From Verrucomicrobiota bacterium (lineage in GTDB: Bacteria > Verrucomicrobiota > Verrucomicrobiia > Chthoniobacterales > JAFAMB01): a stretch of 63,660 nucleotides of DNA. The notes under the pieces were generated by a model, which was not told the DNA's origin, did no database searches, and saw only the letters and a program-made list of their open reading frames with translations. The position numbers and the translations under genes are program-made. Shown in pieces: positions 35,068 through 43,370 of this stretch (its first letter is position 1; every line of letters starts with the position of its first letter). Where the stretch lies: the NCBI GenBank assembly GCA_019239825.1, contig JAFAZK010000348.1, positions 1 to 63,660 on the forward strand, written 5' to 3'.

Positions 35068-36168
35068 TTAACCTTGGGTGCTGCCGACAACTCCGGCCAC
35101 AAGATAATCCATTTTCTCAAGTCCAGGATCTTTCTGGTCCATTGAGGTCCCGGCTGGAATGACCACTTTCCCTTTATTGTCGGAGATCGGTCCCTTGTAA
35201 ATTATCATGGTACCGGCCAAGAACTGCGCCTTTGCCGCTTCAGCTGCGGCCTTTCCTTGCTCGCTGACCGCAGAGCCGTAAGGCGAAACCTTAACGAACC
35301 CGTCTTTAATCCCACCGCGGAACATATGGGGTATACCACCGTTCTCGAGGGTTTTACCTGACTGCAGTAGCTTTATGTACATCCCGTACACATTCGTCCA
35401 ATCCCATTCCGCGCCGGTTAGATAGCCTTTAGGAGCCATGGCCGACTGGTTCGCATGGTAACCGGTAACGTAGACCCCGCGTTTCTCCGCCGTTTGTACC
35501 ACCACCTTCGGGCTGTCTACGTGGCACGTCAGGACATCCGCTCCCTGATCGACCAAGCTGTTCGCTGCTTCCGCTTCCTTCACCGGCAGCGACCAGTCAC
35601 CGGTGAAAATCACCTGCACCGATATCTTGGGATTCACTGTCTGTGCTCCCAGAGCGTAGGAGTTGATGTTGCGAAGCACCTGCGGAATCGGCTTTGCCGC
35701 GATAAATCCGATCTTGCCAGTCTTCGAGGTCGAAGCGGCCACGATGCCGCAAATATATTCGGCTTCGTCTATGTAACCGAAATAACTGCCGACGTTCTTC
35801 GGCGTCTTCCCTTCCGCGTACAATCCGCCGCAATGGAGAAATTGGATGTCGGGAAATTGCTTGGCAACCTTGATGATGTGCGGATCAAAGTAACCAAATG
35901 ACGTCGGAAAAAGAACCGACACGCTGTCTTGAGTGATCATGTCTCGCATGGTCTCCTCGACTGCGACTGTCTCTGGCACTTGCGCCTCATCGACCGTCTT
36001 AACCCCTGACAGCCCGGAAATCCCCGTCTCTCCTTGCGCGTGGGCTTGATTATATCCGTAGTCATCCTTGGGGCCGACGAAGATAAAGCCCAGTTTCAAA
36101 TCGTCGGCGCTAGCTGCTCCTAAGACCGTCAACCCTGCGGCCATACCAACCAGCAGTTGCTTAATCAT
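35068..36168 (-). CDS. BMP family substrate-binding protein, urea-oligomer/nucleoside-like importer
   Basis: 366 residues of the basic membrane protein/Med family. A signal sequence (residues 1-21, MIKQLLVGMAAG...ASA) precedes KLGFIFVGPKDDYGYNQAHAQG, the aromatic-rich N-lobe typical of the family; HCGGLYAEGKTPKNVGSYFGY and TCHVDSPKVV lie in later strands. Family members bind nucleosides, purines or related nitrogen compounds; the operon context suggests biuret, triuret or a similar amide. First gene of the eight-gene operon. Start ATG at 36168; an upstream ATG at 36204 is possible. Confidence 0.9.
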   Translation of the reverse strand: MIKQLLVGMAAGLTVLGAASADDLKLGFIFVGPKDDYGYNQAHAQGETGISGLSGVKTVDEAQVPETVAVEETMRDMITQDSVSVLFPTSFGYFDPHIIKVAKQFPDIQFLHCGGLYAEGKTPKNVGSYFGYIDEAEYICGIVAASTSKTGKIGFIAAKPIPQVLRNINSYALGAQTVNPKISVQVIFTGDWSLPVKEAEAANSLVDQGADVLTCHVDSPKVVVQTAEKRGVYVTGYHANQSAMAPKGYLTGAEWDWTNVYGMYIKLLQSGKTLENGGIPHMFRGGIKDGFVKVSPYGSAVSEQGKAAAEAAKAQFLAGTMIIYKGPISDNKGKVVIPAGTSMDQKDPGLEKMDYLVAGVVGSTQG

Positions 36169-36999
36169 ATTATGCGATCTCAGTAGGTATTTCTTGGAAG
36201 ACATAGGTCGGTGGCCTGGTACACACCGATAGCGGCCGTTTTCGGCCGGTTTCTACATCTTCGTCGTGGTTCGGCTGCTCTTTCAGCAACGCGCATGCCA
36301 ATCAACGCCTTGGTTTGCAAAGCTTTACAAATCAGCGCCTAGCGCCATCAGAAATTCTCAATTCCAGTCCGACTTCAGCTCGCCCGATTCGTACAAGCGC
36401 CTCTGGCAGCCGAATTCGCACGGGACGCCTTGGAGGGAAGCCGCTTGCAACGTGGCAGCTCTATTGTTCGGCAGCAGGCGGCTCCCTGAAACGTCCCGAG
36501 GTGTAACCATCACCCACGACTTCCGTTCCCCATTATCACCGCAAATACGCGTCGAGACATTCCCGGGAGCCGCCTGCTACAAAACGCTGAGTAACGCGAT
36601 GGCTTTGCGCGAGATCATGCCTGCGGTTTAGCAGCGGTCAAAAGCGGCAGGACTGCACGCTCGCAACAGGGTACTGGACGCATGGTACAATGGGCCCGAC
36701 GGTTCTGGAGGGAAGCCGCTTTGCAATACTGCAGCTCTATCGTTCGGCTAGCAGGCGGCTCCCGGAAAAGTCTCCAGGTGTAACCATCACCCACGACTCC
36801 GTTCCCCATTATCACCGCAAATACGCGTCGAGACGTTCCCGGGAGCCGCCTACTACAAAGCGCTGAGTAATGGCGATGGCTTTTCGCCAGATCATGCCTG
36901 CGGTTTAGCAGCGATCAAAAGCGGCTCCCCTCCAGGACTGCACGCTCGCAACACGGTACTAGACGCAAAGATGGGCCGGACAGTTCTGGACGGGCAGGC
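36169..36999. other. Repeat-rich 831-bp intergenic region upstream of the amide operon
   Basis: The left side (36169-36430) is unassigned and should carry the operon promoter. From 36431 to 36935 lies a tandem pair of family 1 elements with matching flanks. A third short trace (GTTCTGGACGGG, about 36980-36993) precedes the SsuA-like gene end. Several 60-120-codon frames run through this region but have no domain content and overlap the repeats. Confidence 0.6.
36431..36935. repeat. Tandem duplication of a family 1 element (unit about 286 bp)
   Basis: Two copies start at 36431 and about 36716 and run TGGAGGGAAGCCGCTT ... AAAAGCGGC. The flank GACTGCACGCTCGCAACA[G/C]GGTACT[G/A]GACGCA follows each. 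The first copy has lost the terminal TCCCCTCC on its right. Internal landmarks GCAGGCGGCTCCC, CCGTTCCCCATTATCACCGC, and CGGGAGCCGCCT are shared, and both differ from the SDR-side copy at 1076. Confidence 0.8.
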
Positions 37000-37998
37000 C
37001 TACCGCACCACCGCATCCTTTACCGTGAGCTTCTGCGGGATCAGCTTCAGATCGTAGAACGTATCGGCAATTCTCTGTTGGTCTGCCAGTACCGCATCGT
37101 CGATCGGTTTGTAGATGTGTTCGTAGTGCCGCAGGCTCGCCTCGACAATATCGGGTTCGAGCCCTTGAATCGGCGCGAGTTCCTTAGCCGCTTCGGCGTA
37201 ATTGTCCCGCACCCATTGCCCAACCCCGCCCAGCTCTTCCATAAGGATTTTAACAACCTCGGCGTTCTTCTCGGAAAAGCTGCGGGTGCTAACAAAGTAT
37301 TGATGTCGATTAACGATTCCCTTGGCCGTGGTTAACACGCGAGCACCAATTTGTCTTTGTGCGGCAACGAAAAAGGGATCCCAAATCGCCCAGGCATCAA
37401 CAGCGCCGTTCTGAAAAGCTGCCCGAGCATCCGCCGGAGCCAGATAAGCGGGCTGAATATCACCATACTTGATTCCGGCATCTTCCAGCGCTTTAACCAC
37501 CAGCCAGTGAACATCGGACCCCTTATTGAAAGCGACCTTCTTTCCCTTTAGGTCGGCAATCGTCCGGATGGGTGAATCTTTCGGGACCAAGATGCCTTCG
37601 GCCTCAGGGGTGGGCAACTCGTACGCGGTGTAAACTAACGGCGCCCCGGCTGCTAAAGCAAAGATCGGCGGAACTTCGCCCACATATCCGAAATCAATTG
37701 AGCCCAGATTCAGTCCCTCCAGAAGCTGTGGGCCCGCAGCAAACTCAAGCCACTTCACATCCACGTGCAACGGAGCGAGCTTTCTTTCCAAAGTACCGTG
37801 TGCCTTAAGCAGGACCAACGTGCTAGCTGCTTTTTGATATCCGATCCGGAGAGTCGCACTGCTGGCAGACATCGGGGTAAACAGCACGGCGGTTAGCAAC
37901 GCTAACAACGGGCCGAACAGGCGGAATGCTATAGAAGAACCGAGCGCTGGAGTAATGGATCGCTGGAGCTTTACACTAATCTGTGTCAACGGATTCAT
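37000..37998 (-). CDS. Aliphatic sulfonate / nitrate-type ABC substrate-binding protein (SsuA-like)
   Basis: 332 residues with a signal peptide or membrane anchor (about 23-46) and the SsuA/TauA/NrtA signature LRIGYQKAASTLVLLKAHGTL. GSIDFGYVGEVPPIFALAAG and GVDAWAIWDP-like text (AVDAWAIWDPFFVAAQRQIGA) also match alkanesulfonate-binding proteins. No permease (ssuC), ATPase (ssuB) or monooxygenase adjoins, so it is an orphan here. Confidence 0.9.
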   Translation of the reverse strand: MNPLTQISVKLQRSITPALGSSIAFRLFGPLLALLTAVLFTPMSASSATLRIGYQKAASTLVLLKAHGTLERKLAPLHVDVKWLEFAAGPQLLEGLNLGSIDFGYVGEVPPIFALAAGAPLVYTAYELPTPEAEGILVPKDSPIRTIADLKGKKVAFNKGSDVHWLVVKALEDAGIKYGDIQPAYLAPADARAAFQNGAVDAWAIWDPFFVAAQRQIGARVLTTAKGIVNRHQYFVSTRSFSEKNAEVVKILMEELGGVGQWVRDNYAEAAKELAPIQGLEPDIVEASLRHYEHIYKPIDDAVLADQQRIADTFYDLKLIPQKLTVKDAVVR

Positions 37999-38379
37999 CG
38001 AGTATAACGAATGCCTACCATGCCGGTAGGCTATCTACAAGTGATAGGGCGAATATCTCGGCGCCGCGTGATCGGGCTAACACCTTCAACGATATCGCGC
38101 CGGATTTGAGCCGTTGGCGTGTCGCGATGCCTCGGTCTTGGCTCCTCGGGATACCAACGCCAGTTAATCAAATGGTCAATCGAGGGCCGCTCCGCGCGCA
38201 CGGCCCAAATCCGGCGCGGAATCGACTCTGGCCGGATGGCTGCCGGTTGGGCCCGCCGAGATTTTCGCCCTACCGAAGACACGCTGACTCCCCATGTACA
38301 GCCACGCTACCCTCTCCTTCCCCCTTCTCAATGCGACCGATCGATGCTAACGGTGCCTGAAGGAGGAGCTTTTTTCAGG
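37999..38379. other. Divergent intergenic region with a family 2 element
   Basis: The gap between SsuA-like and MscS genes holds the 228-bp element at 38045-38272 plus about 100 bp directly upstream of MscS with an SD (AGGAGG, about 38361-38366). Confidence 0.55.
38045..38272. repeat. MITE-like element, family 2, with nested inverted repeats
   Basis: Outer ends TAGGGCGAATATCTCGGCG (38045-38063) and CGCCGAGATTTTCGCCCTA (38254-38272) pair at 18 of 19 positions. Inside, CGCGCCGGATTTGAGCCGT (about 38096-38114) pairs with ACGGCCCAAATCCGGCGCG (about 38202-38220), 18 of 19. A third, inner pair, CGTTGGCGT/ACCAACGCC, closes the loop. A solo terminus of this family lies at about 24296-24312. Confidence 0.8.
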
Positions 38380-39129
38380 ATGAATATGTTTACGTTTGTA
38401 CAGGAAAACGCGGTTGTTTACGGCGTAAAAATTCTGGTCGCGATTGTGATCTTTTTCGTCGGCCGAATGGTCGCAAAGGGCGCCCGAGCCGGAGTTCGGC
38501 AGTTGATGATTCGTGGTAAGATCGATTCAACTCTCGTAGGATTTCTTGGCACCTTGACTTATGCCTCGGTTCTCGTGCTCGTTCTAATCCTTGCACTCAC
38601 CCAACTCGGTGTTGAGACCACATCGTTGGTGGCTGTTTTGGGTGCAGCCGGTCTGGCTGTTGGCCTCGCTTTGCAAGGTTCACTTTCGAATTTCGCCTCT
38701 GGTATTTTGCTAATCGTTTTCCGACCCGTTCGGATCGGTGACTTCGTCGAGGCCGGGGGCGCGACCGGCACCGTGCGCGACATCCAAATTTTTACCAGTC
38801 AGCTGACCACATCAGACAACAAGCTCGTGATCTTGCCGAACTCGAAAATCATGGGCGACAAGATCGTGAATCACAATGCGCTGGGAACTCGCCGGATCGA
38901 GCTGGAAGTTCCGGTTCCGTCTGACAAAGACGCATTCGAGATTCGCAATAAGATGCAACAGCTGGTGACCGCGGATAAGCGGGTGTTACAGAAACCGTCA
39001 CCGGAGGTGCAAGTGACTGGTTCAAGCCGGGCCGATGCCAAGGTCGTGCTAGGAGCCTGGGTAAACAGCGCCGACTACGGGAGCGTGAATCGAAGCATAC
39101 AGGAGCGGGTGTTGAAAGACGTCGGGTAA
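38380..39129 (+). CDS. mscS: Small-conductance mechanosensitive channel, MscS family
   Basis: 249 residues. Three membrane segments (about 8-25, 50-72, 82-102), then the MscS beta domain: GLALQGSLSNFASGILLIVFR, IGDFVEAGGATGTVRDI and NSKIMGDKIVN are typical, and TM3 has the Gly/Ala-rich packing AVLGAAGLAVGLAL. It releases ions on hypo-osmotic shock. The true start is the ATG at 38380 with an AGGAGG upstream; the frame extending to 38119 passes through a repeat. Confidence 0.94.
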   Translation: MNMFTFVQENAVVYGVKILVAIVIFFVGRMVAKGARAGVRQLMIRGKIDSTLVGFLGTLTYASVLVLVLILALTQLGVETTSLVAVLGAAGLAVGLALQGSLSNFASGILLIVFRPVRIGDFVEAGGATGTVRDIQIFTSQLTTSDNKLVILPNSKIMGDKIVNHNALGTRRIELEVPVPSDKDAFEIRNKMQQLVTADKRVLQKPSPEVQVTGSSRADAKVVLGAWVNSADYGSVNRSIQERVLKDVG

Positions 39130-39240
39130 CCGCTAGGTAAGAGTTCCCGCCCGTCCGCAACTCCCTTTGAACCAAACGGGCAGTCCGCTAACGCCGGTTG
39201 GAAATGAGCCGGCGCTTTTGGGCAACATAGAACCTAAAAC

Positions 39241-40284
39241 TTAAAACCTAGAACTTCGAACCCTTCCTCCCGACGAGTGCCGAACGACTAGCGTGGTCTC
39301 GAATTTAATCATCTCTGCGGGTTCCTCTGGGTGGTTGAGACGATCCAGCACAGCCTGCATTGCTCGTTGACCCATGCGGTAGTGGGGCTGGTCGACGGTC
39401 GTCAGTGCTGGGTCGTACCATTCGGCGATGGCAATGTTATCATAGCCAACCACCGCAATGTCGGCCGGTACCCGCCGGCCCCGTTCTTTTATTTTTATGA
39501 TTGCACCGATTGCCGCCATATCGTTTGGCGCGACCACGGCCGTCGGCGGTCGAGAAAGTTGCAGCAGCTGAGCCGCACCTTCTTGACCTTCTGCGACATG
39601 CCAGCCACCGGGCACAATCAACTCCGGCGCGACTTTCTTCCCTCTTAGTGCGTGCGCCTTCAAAAAGCCAGTTACCCGCGGGCTTGGTTTCTTGGTGTCC
39701 ACCGGTGGCGAGATCATCCCTATGCGCTCGTGCCCAAGGTCCAGCAAATGGTCAGTTGCTTTGATAAACCCTTCTTCATCGTCCGCCATAATACATACCA
39801 CCTGATTACCCAGTTTATGAGTGCTGGGTACGAAAACGACGGGAACGCCCTGACCGGCCAGACTTTTGAGCGCTTCTGTCCAGGCCTTATTTACTCTGAT
39901 AGTAGCAGCGATTAACCCGGCAATGCGATGCCGCCTTAACAGATCCAAATACTGAATCTCTTTTTCGGAATTCTCGTCTGCGTTACACAAGAACACCGAA
40001 TAACCCTGGCGCTGCGCTTCATCTTCAATTCCGCGTACTAACTCCGGATAGAACGGGTTGGTGATGCTCGGGATCACCACGCCGACGGTGAAGCTACGCT
40101 GCGCCCTAAGGCTCCCGGCCAAAAGATTCGGTTGGTAGTCGAGTCGAGCAACAATCTCTCGTACGCGGATTCGTGTCTTTTCCGAGATGCCCGATTTATT
40201 GTTAATGACTGCTGAGACCGTCTGTTTGGACACCCGGGCCGCACGAGCAACATCATCCATCGTTAGCTTAGACGATCGAGGCAT
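39241..40284 (-). CDS. LacI family transcriptional regulator
   Basis: 347 residues. N-terminal HTH MDDVARAARVSKQTVSAVIN, hinge helix (about residues 40-60, YQPNLLAGSLR) and a periplasmic-binding-like sensor domain from FTVGVVIPSITNPFYPELVRG to about residue 330. It is the last gene on the minus strand after the sugar operon genes, so it probably regulates them. A LacI-type palindrome, CAAACCGGTTTG, lies at 45975-45986, 105 bp upstream of the operon's first gene. Confidence 0.93.
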   Translation of the reverse strand: MPRSSKLTMDDVARAARVSKQTVSAVINNKSGISEKTRIRVREIVARLDYQPNLLAGSLRAQRSFTVGVVIPSITNPFYPELVRGIEDEAQRQGYSVFLCNADENSEKEIQYLDLLRRHRIAGLIAATIRVNKAWTEALKSLAGQGVPVVFVPSTHKLGNQVVCIMADDEEGFIKATDHLLDLGHERIGMISPPVDTKKPSPRVTGFLKAHALRGKKVAPELIVPGGWHVAEGQEGAAQLLQLSRPPTAVVAPNDMAAIGAIIKIKERGRRVPADIAVVGYDNIAIAEWYDPALTTVDQPHYRMGQRAMQAVLDRLNHPEEPAEMIKFETTLVVRHSSGGRVRSSRF

Positions 40285-40331
40285 TGGGGAGAGAGCCAGG
40301 AGCTAGAAGGGCGGCCTGAGGTTAGTTCATC

Positions 40332-41111
40332 CTATCCGCCAATACCTACCAGTTTCTCCTTCACATAACGAAAGCTAAGCTCAAGCGAATCAAACGGATT
40401 GCCGGGAGTGAAATCCTGCTCCACCACGAACCACTGGCAGCCGACCTTCTCCGCCTCCGTCACTAAGACAGGAAAATCGAGATTACCGTGACCGACCTCC
40501 GCCATAAAAGGTGGGTCGTCATGCTTGCTCGGCACGCCATAATCTTTCATGTGTAAGCTCACTAACTTAGTCCCCAACTTCTGAATCCAACGCTCCGGAC
40601 TAACCCCGCCGTATTGTGCCCAATACGTATCAAACTCAAATGACATCGCCGGTGCGCGTTTTCCCAGAATGTCGTAAACCAACTCGCCGTCTAATCGCGA
40701 AAACTCCATGGCGTGATTGTGGTAGGCCAGGGTCAAACCCCCGCCGGAAAGAACCGTGGCCGCATTCTGCAGCGCGTCGGCTAATCTATTGACTTCAGAC
40801 GCCGAGCCCAGGTTCACTCCTCCCGGGAAAGCATACATGCCGAGCTTGGCCCCGACGGTGTGGAGTTTCTCGACAATGGCTTGTGGTTGTTCGAGCAACG
40901 TCTTGCCCGGGACGTGCGCAGCAGCAACCGCCAGGCCGGCATCGCGGCAAATTGCCGCGGCTTCCTTGTCACTTATCGTACTCGAAGGAATCAATTCCAC
41001 CGCGGGATAGCCGATCTTCTTTAGGCGCTCCATACTTCGAGCAAACGCAGCGGAATCCGAAAGATAGTCTCGTACCGTATAAATCTGGGCAGCAACTTGT
41101 GAGAGTTTCAT
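40332..41111 (-). CDS. Sugar phosphate isomerase/epimerase (AP endonuclease 2-type TIM barrel)
   Basis: 259 residues. TIM-barrel family PF01261: MKLSQVAAQIYTVRDYL at the start, YHNHAMEFSRLDG, MSFEFDTYWAQYGG, LVSLHMKDYG and EVGHGNLDFP with the usual metal-binding Glu/Asp/His residues. Members isomerise or epimerise keto-sugars or inosose; context with a Gfo/Idh dehydrogenase suggests an oxidised-sugar pathway. ATG at 41111. Confidence 0.92.
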   Translation of the reverse strand: MKLSQVAAQIYTVRDYLSDSAAFARSMERLKKIGYPAVELIPSSTISDKEAAAICRDAGLAVAAAHVPGKTLLEQPQAIVEKLHTVGAKLGMYAFPGGVNLGSASEVNRLADALQNAATVLSGGGLTLAYHNHAMEFSRLDGELVYDILGKRAPAMSFEFDTYWAQYGGVSPERWIQKLGTKLVSLHMKDYGVPSKHDDPPFMAEVGHGNLDFPVLVTEAEKVGCQWFVVEQDFTPGNPFDSLELSFRYVKEKLVGIGG

Positions 41112-41200
41112 CCTTTTAATATTTCCGTTTTCTGTTCTTTTTTCTGGTTTAACCCCACGATTTGAATTTCCATCCAATTCGAGTTTCCCTCTTGGCGTCC

Positions 41201-42334
41201 TTAGTGTTCGCGCATCAATTCCACCATTTGGGTAAAGAGTTCCAAGTCTAGTAAGAAATCTTCCGGCCCGGACTTTGGTAACCGGTTTTGGGTTACGTTG
41301 TCGTAGAATGCTTTCCACTCGGCCACGAACGGATCACCCCAAGCCGGATGCGCATCGCTCGTAATCACGCCCCCCTGGCCGTTGGACTCCGTCGTAAACA
41401 CTCGGATCGGCAGATTCCGCACGTACGGTGTATCATACTGTACCCGGACATTCTTGTGCTCGCCAAAGACCTCCAAATGAGCATCGAATCGTGGAATATT
41501 GTCGATGCCGGTCTCGAACTGGCAGACAAACGGTCCGTAGTCAAAAGCGGCAGCCAGATAACGTCCGCCGGCTCGCTGGGCGGCGAATAGCACTTTGCTT
41601 GGCATCCCGATGAGCTCCCGCATGGCGGAGAGATCGTGACTGCTTAATCCGAGCATTAAACGATAGGCTGTCTTGATGTCCTCTGCCCGATTTCCACCTA
41701 ACGCTTCTGTCACTAACTCTTCGTCCCGCTGGATTGCTTCTTTCTGCAGTGATTTTGGCAAATGATGGTCCCGAATGACAGCCGACGTCTGATTTATGAT
41801 CAACGAATTAGAGCCAAGAAAGTCCCGGACGCGGGCGAACCTGATAGGGCCAATTTTCTTGACCGCGTCGCATGCATATAAAAAGGCAGGTGCATAACGC
41901 CGCATATAACCAACTTGGACCACCACCTGATTTTTTTGCTGCGCAACGGTGATCTCCTTAGCTTCGCGTTGGTTTACGCACATCGGCTTTTCCACCAGCA
42001 CGTGCTTGCCGGCCTGAATCGCGGCCAACGTTACTTCTGCATGAAACGCATGCGGGCTGGCCACTAGTACGGCATCGATATCGGTCCGGCCTACCAGTTC
42101 TCGATGATCGGTGTCCAGTGCGCCGACGTTCCAGCGTTTGCCCAGCGTTTCCAGAACTACGGGACTAATGTCGCACAACGCGGTGACTTCATATAGTTCG
42201 GCCAACTGGCTCAAGCTTGGCCAATGCATAATTTGAGTCACCTCGCCGCATCCGACTATTCCTATCTTGATCCTCGCCCCACTTCTTTTCCCAGTCGCTT
42301 GCTGGCCATCTGTTTCCTGTGCCTGATTTGACAT
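41201..42334 (-). CDS. Gfo/Idh/MocA family oxidoreductase
   Basis: 377 residues. A Rossmann dinucleotide fold starts at IKIGIVGCGEVTQIMHWPSL; the EKP motif is present (LVEKPMCVNQREA), with a C-terminal dimerisation domain. Members oxidise inositol, sugars or their acids with NAD(P). Located between the permease gene and the isomerase, so likely acts on the imported sugar. Confidence 0.93.
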   Translation of the reverse strand: MSNQAQETDGQQATGKRSGARIKIGIVGCGEVTQIMHWPSLSQLAELYEVTALCDISPVVLETLGKRWNVGALDTDHRELVGRTDIDAVLVASPHAFHAEVTLAAIQAGKHVLVEKPMCVNQREAKEITVAQQKNQVVVQVGYMRRYAPAFLYACDAVKKIGPIRFARVRDFLGSNSLIINQTSAVIRDHHLPKSLQKEAIQRDEELVTEALGGNRAEDIKTAYRLMLGLSSHDLSAMRELIGMPSKVLFAAQRAGGRYLAAAFDYGPFVCQFETGIDNIPRFDAHLEVFGEHKNVRVQYDTPYVRNLPIRVFTTESNGQGGVITSDAHPAWGDPFVAEWKAFYDNVTQNRLPKSGPEDFLLDLELFTQMVELMREH

Positions 42335-42351
42335 TACTTATTTCTGTTGCT

Positions 42352-43239
42352 TTAACCTTTGACTGCCCCAGCCGTCGCGCCGGCGATCAGAAATTTTTGA
42401 ACGAATAAAAAAAGGATCAGGGTCGGTACCATAGCCAATGTCGCCGATGCCATCAGACTACCCCAATCCGTCCCATATTGTTGCATAAAGGACTGGATAC
42501 CGACCGGGACTGTCATCCGGCTTTCGTCTCGTAGGAAGATGCTAGAAATGAAGAATTCGTTGTAAGAGAACAGGAACGAAAAGATGGCCACAGCAGCAAT
42601 TCCTGGCGCCGCTAAGGGCAAGATGATCTGTACGAACACTCGGAAGCCAGAACAGCCATCCACTTTTGCCGCGTCGTCCAAGTCCCTAGGAACACTGTCG
42701 AAGTAGGACCGCAACATCCAGGTCGAGAAAGGCAATTGAGTTACGGTGTAAACTAGAATGACCGGAATATAATTGTTAACCAGGTTCAACTGCCGGAAAA
42801 AGATAAACAGCGGAATAATCGCGAGGATCAGCGGAAACATTTGCACGATTAGCAAAGCCTGATTGTACGAAACCAGGATGGCACCACGGAACCGGGACAA
42901 AGCAAACCCGGCTAACGCTGCCAGCACAATCCCCAACCCGGTACTGCCCAGCGCCACGGCACCGCTGTTCAACAAGAACGTCCAGAAATGCGTCCGACTA
43001 TTAATATAGAAATAGTTGGCCAGCGTCAGCTCCGTCGGCAGAATATTTCGTGAGGAAAGAATATTTTCTGTCGTCCGGAATGAGTTGAGCGCCACCGTTA
43101 AGACCGGAAAATTGACCACGAAAACGATCACCAGCCCCACCCCGAGTAACAGCCATTTAGAACCGCGAATGGACACGAATTTGGGACCGCGAATGGACGC
43201 GAACTTAGGGGAATGAAGATCTGCTAGGTGGCTTCTCAT
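42352..43239 (-). CDS. Carbohydrate ABC transporter permease (MalG/CUT1-like) with repeat-derived N-terminus
   Basis: 295 residues with six membrane segments and the EAA loop (VDGCSGFRVFVQIILPLAAPG). Residues 8-28 (HSPKFASIRGPKFVSIRGSK) are encoded by two tandem copies of CCGCGAATGGAC[A/G]CGAA (about 43165-43210), the same word as the intergenic arms nearby, and form an extra cytoplasmic tail not usual in MalG. The ATG at 43239 is the only start upstream of the first TM. Confidence 0.92.
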   Translation of the reverse strand: MRSHLADLHSPKFASIRGPKFVSIRGSKWLLLGVGLVIVFVVNFPVLTVALNSFRTTENILSSRNILPTELTLANYFYINSRTHFWTFLLNSGAVALGSTGLGIVLAALAGFALSRFRGAILVSYNQALLIVQMFPLILAIIPLFIFFRQLNLVNNYIPVILVYTVTQLPFSTWMLRSYFDSVPRDLDDAAKVDGCSGFRVFVQIILPLAAPGIAAVAIFSFLFSYNEFFISSIFLRDESRMTVPVGIQSFMQQYGTDWGSLMASATLAMVPTLILFLFVQKFLIAGATAGAVKG

Positions 43240-43370
43240 ACGCTTAAACGCATCCGCTGCTTATTGTGATGGCACCAAAAATACCGAGACAGCCACGCCG
43301 ACGTCCCTCGCCCAGCCAAGATGTTTCCGTTCATTCGTGTCCATTCGCGTTCGCCATTCGTGGCTGTCCC
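43162..43370. repeat. Iterated inverted arms with one arm inside a gene (CGAATGGACACGAAT words)
   Basis: The left arm (43162-43210) is inside the MalG-like gene; the right arm (about 43322-43365) in the gap to the MalF-like gene reads GTTCATTCGTGTCCATTCGCG on the plus strand, the reverse complement. Nearby intergenic pieces carry the same word. It shows that one arm of a spacer pair may lie within an ORF. Confidence 0.7.

Noticed and set aside
36266..36631. 121-codon frame in the region upstream of the amide operon
   Set aside because: Composition is unlike a folded protein and it runs into a duplicated palindromic element.
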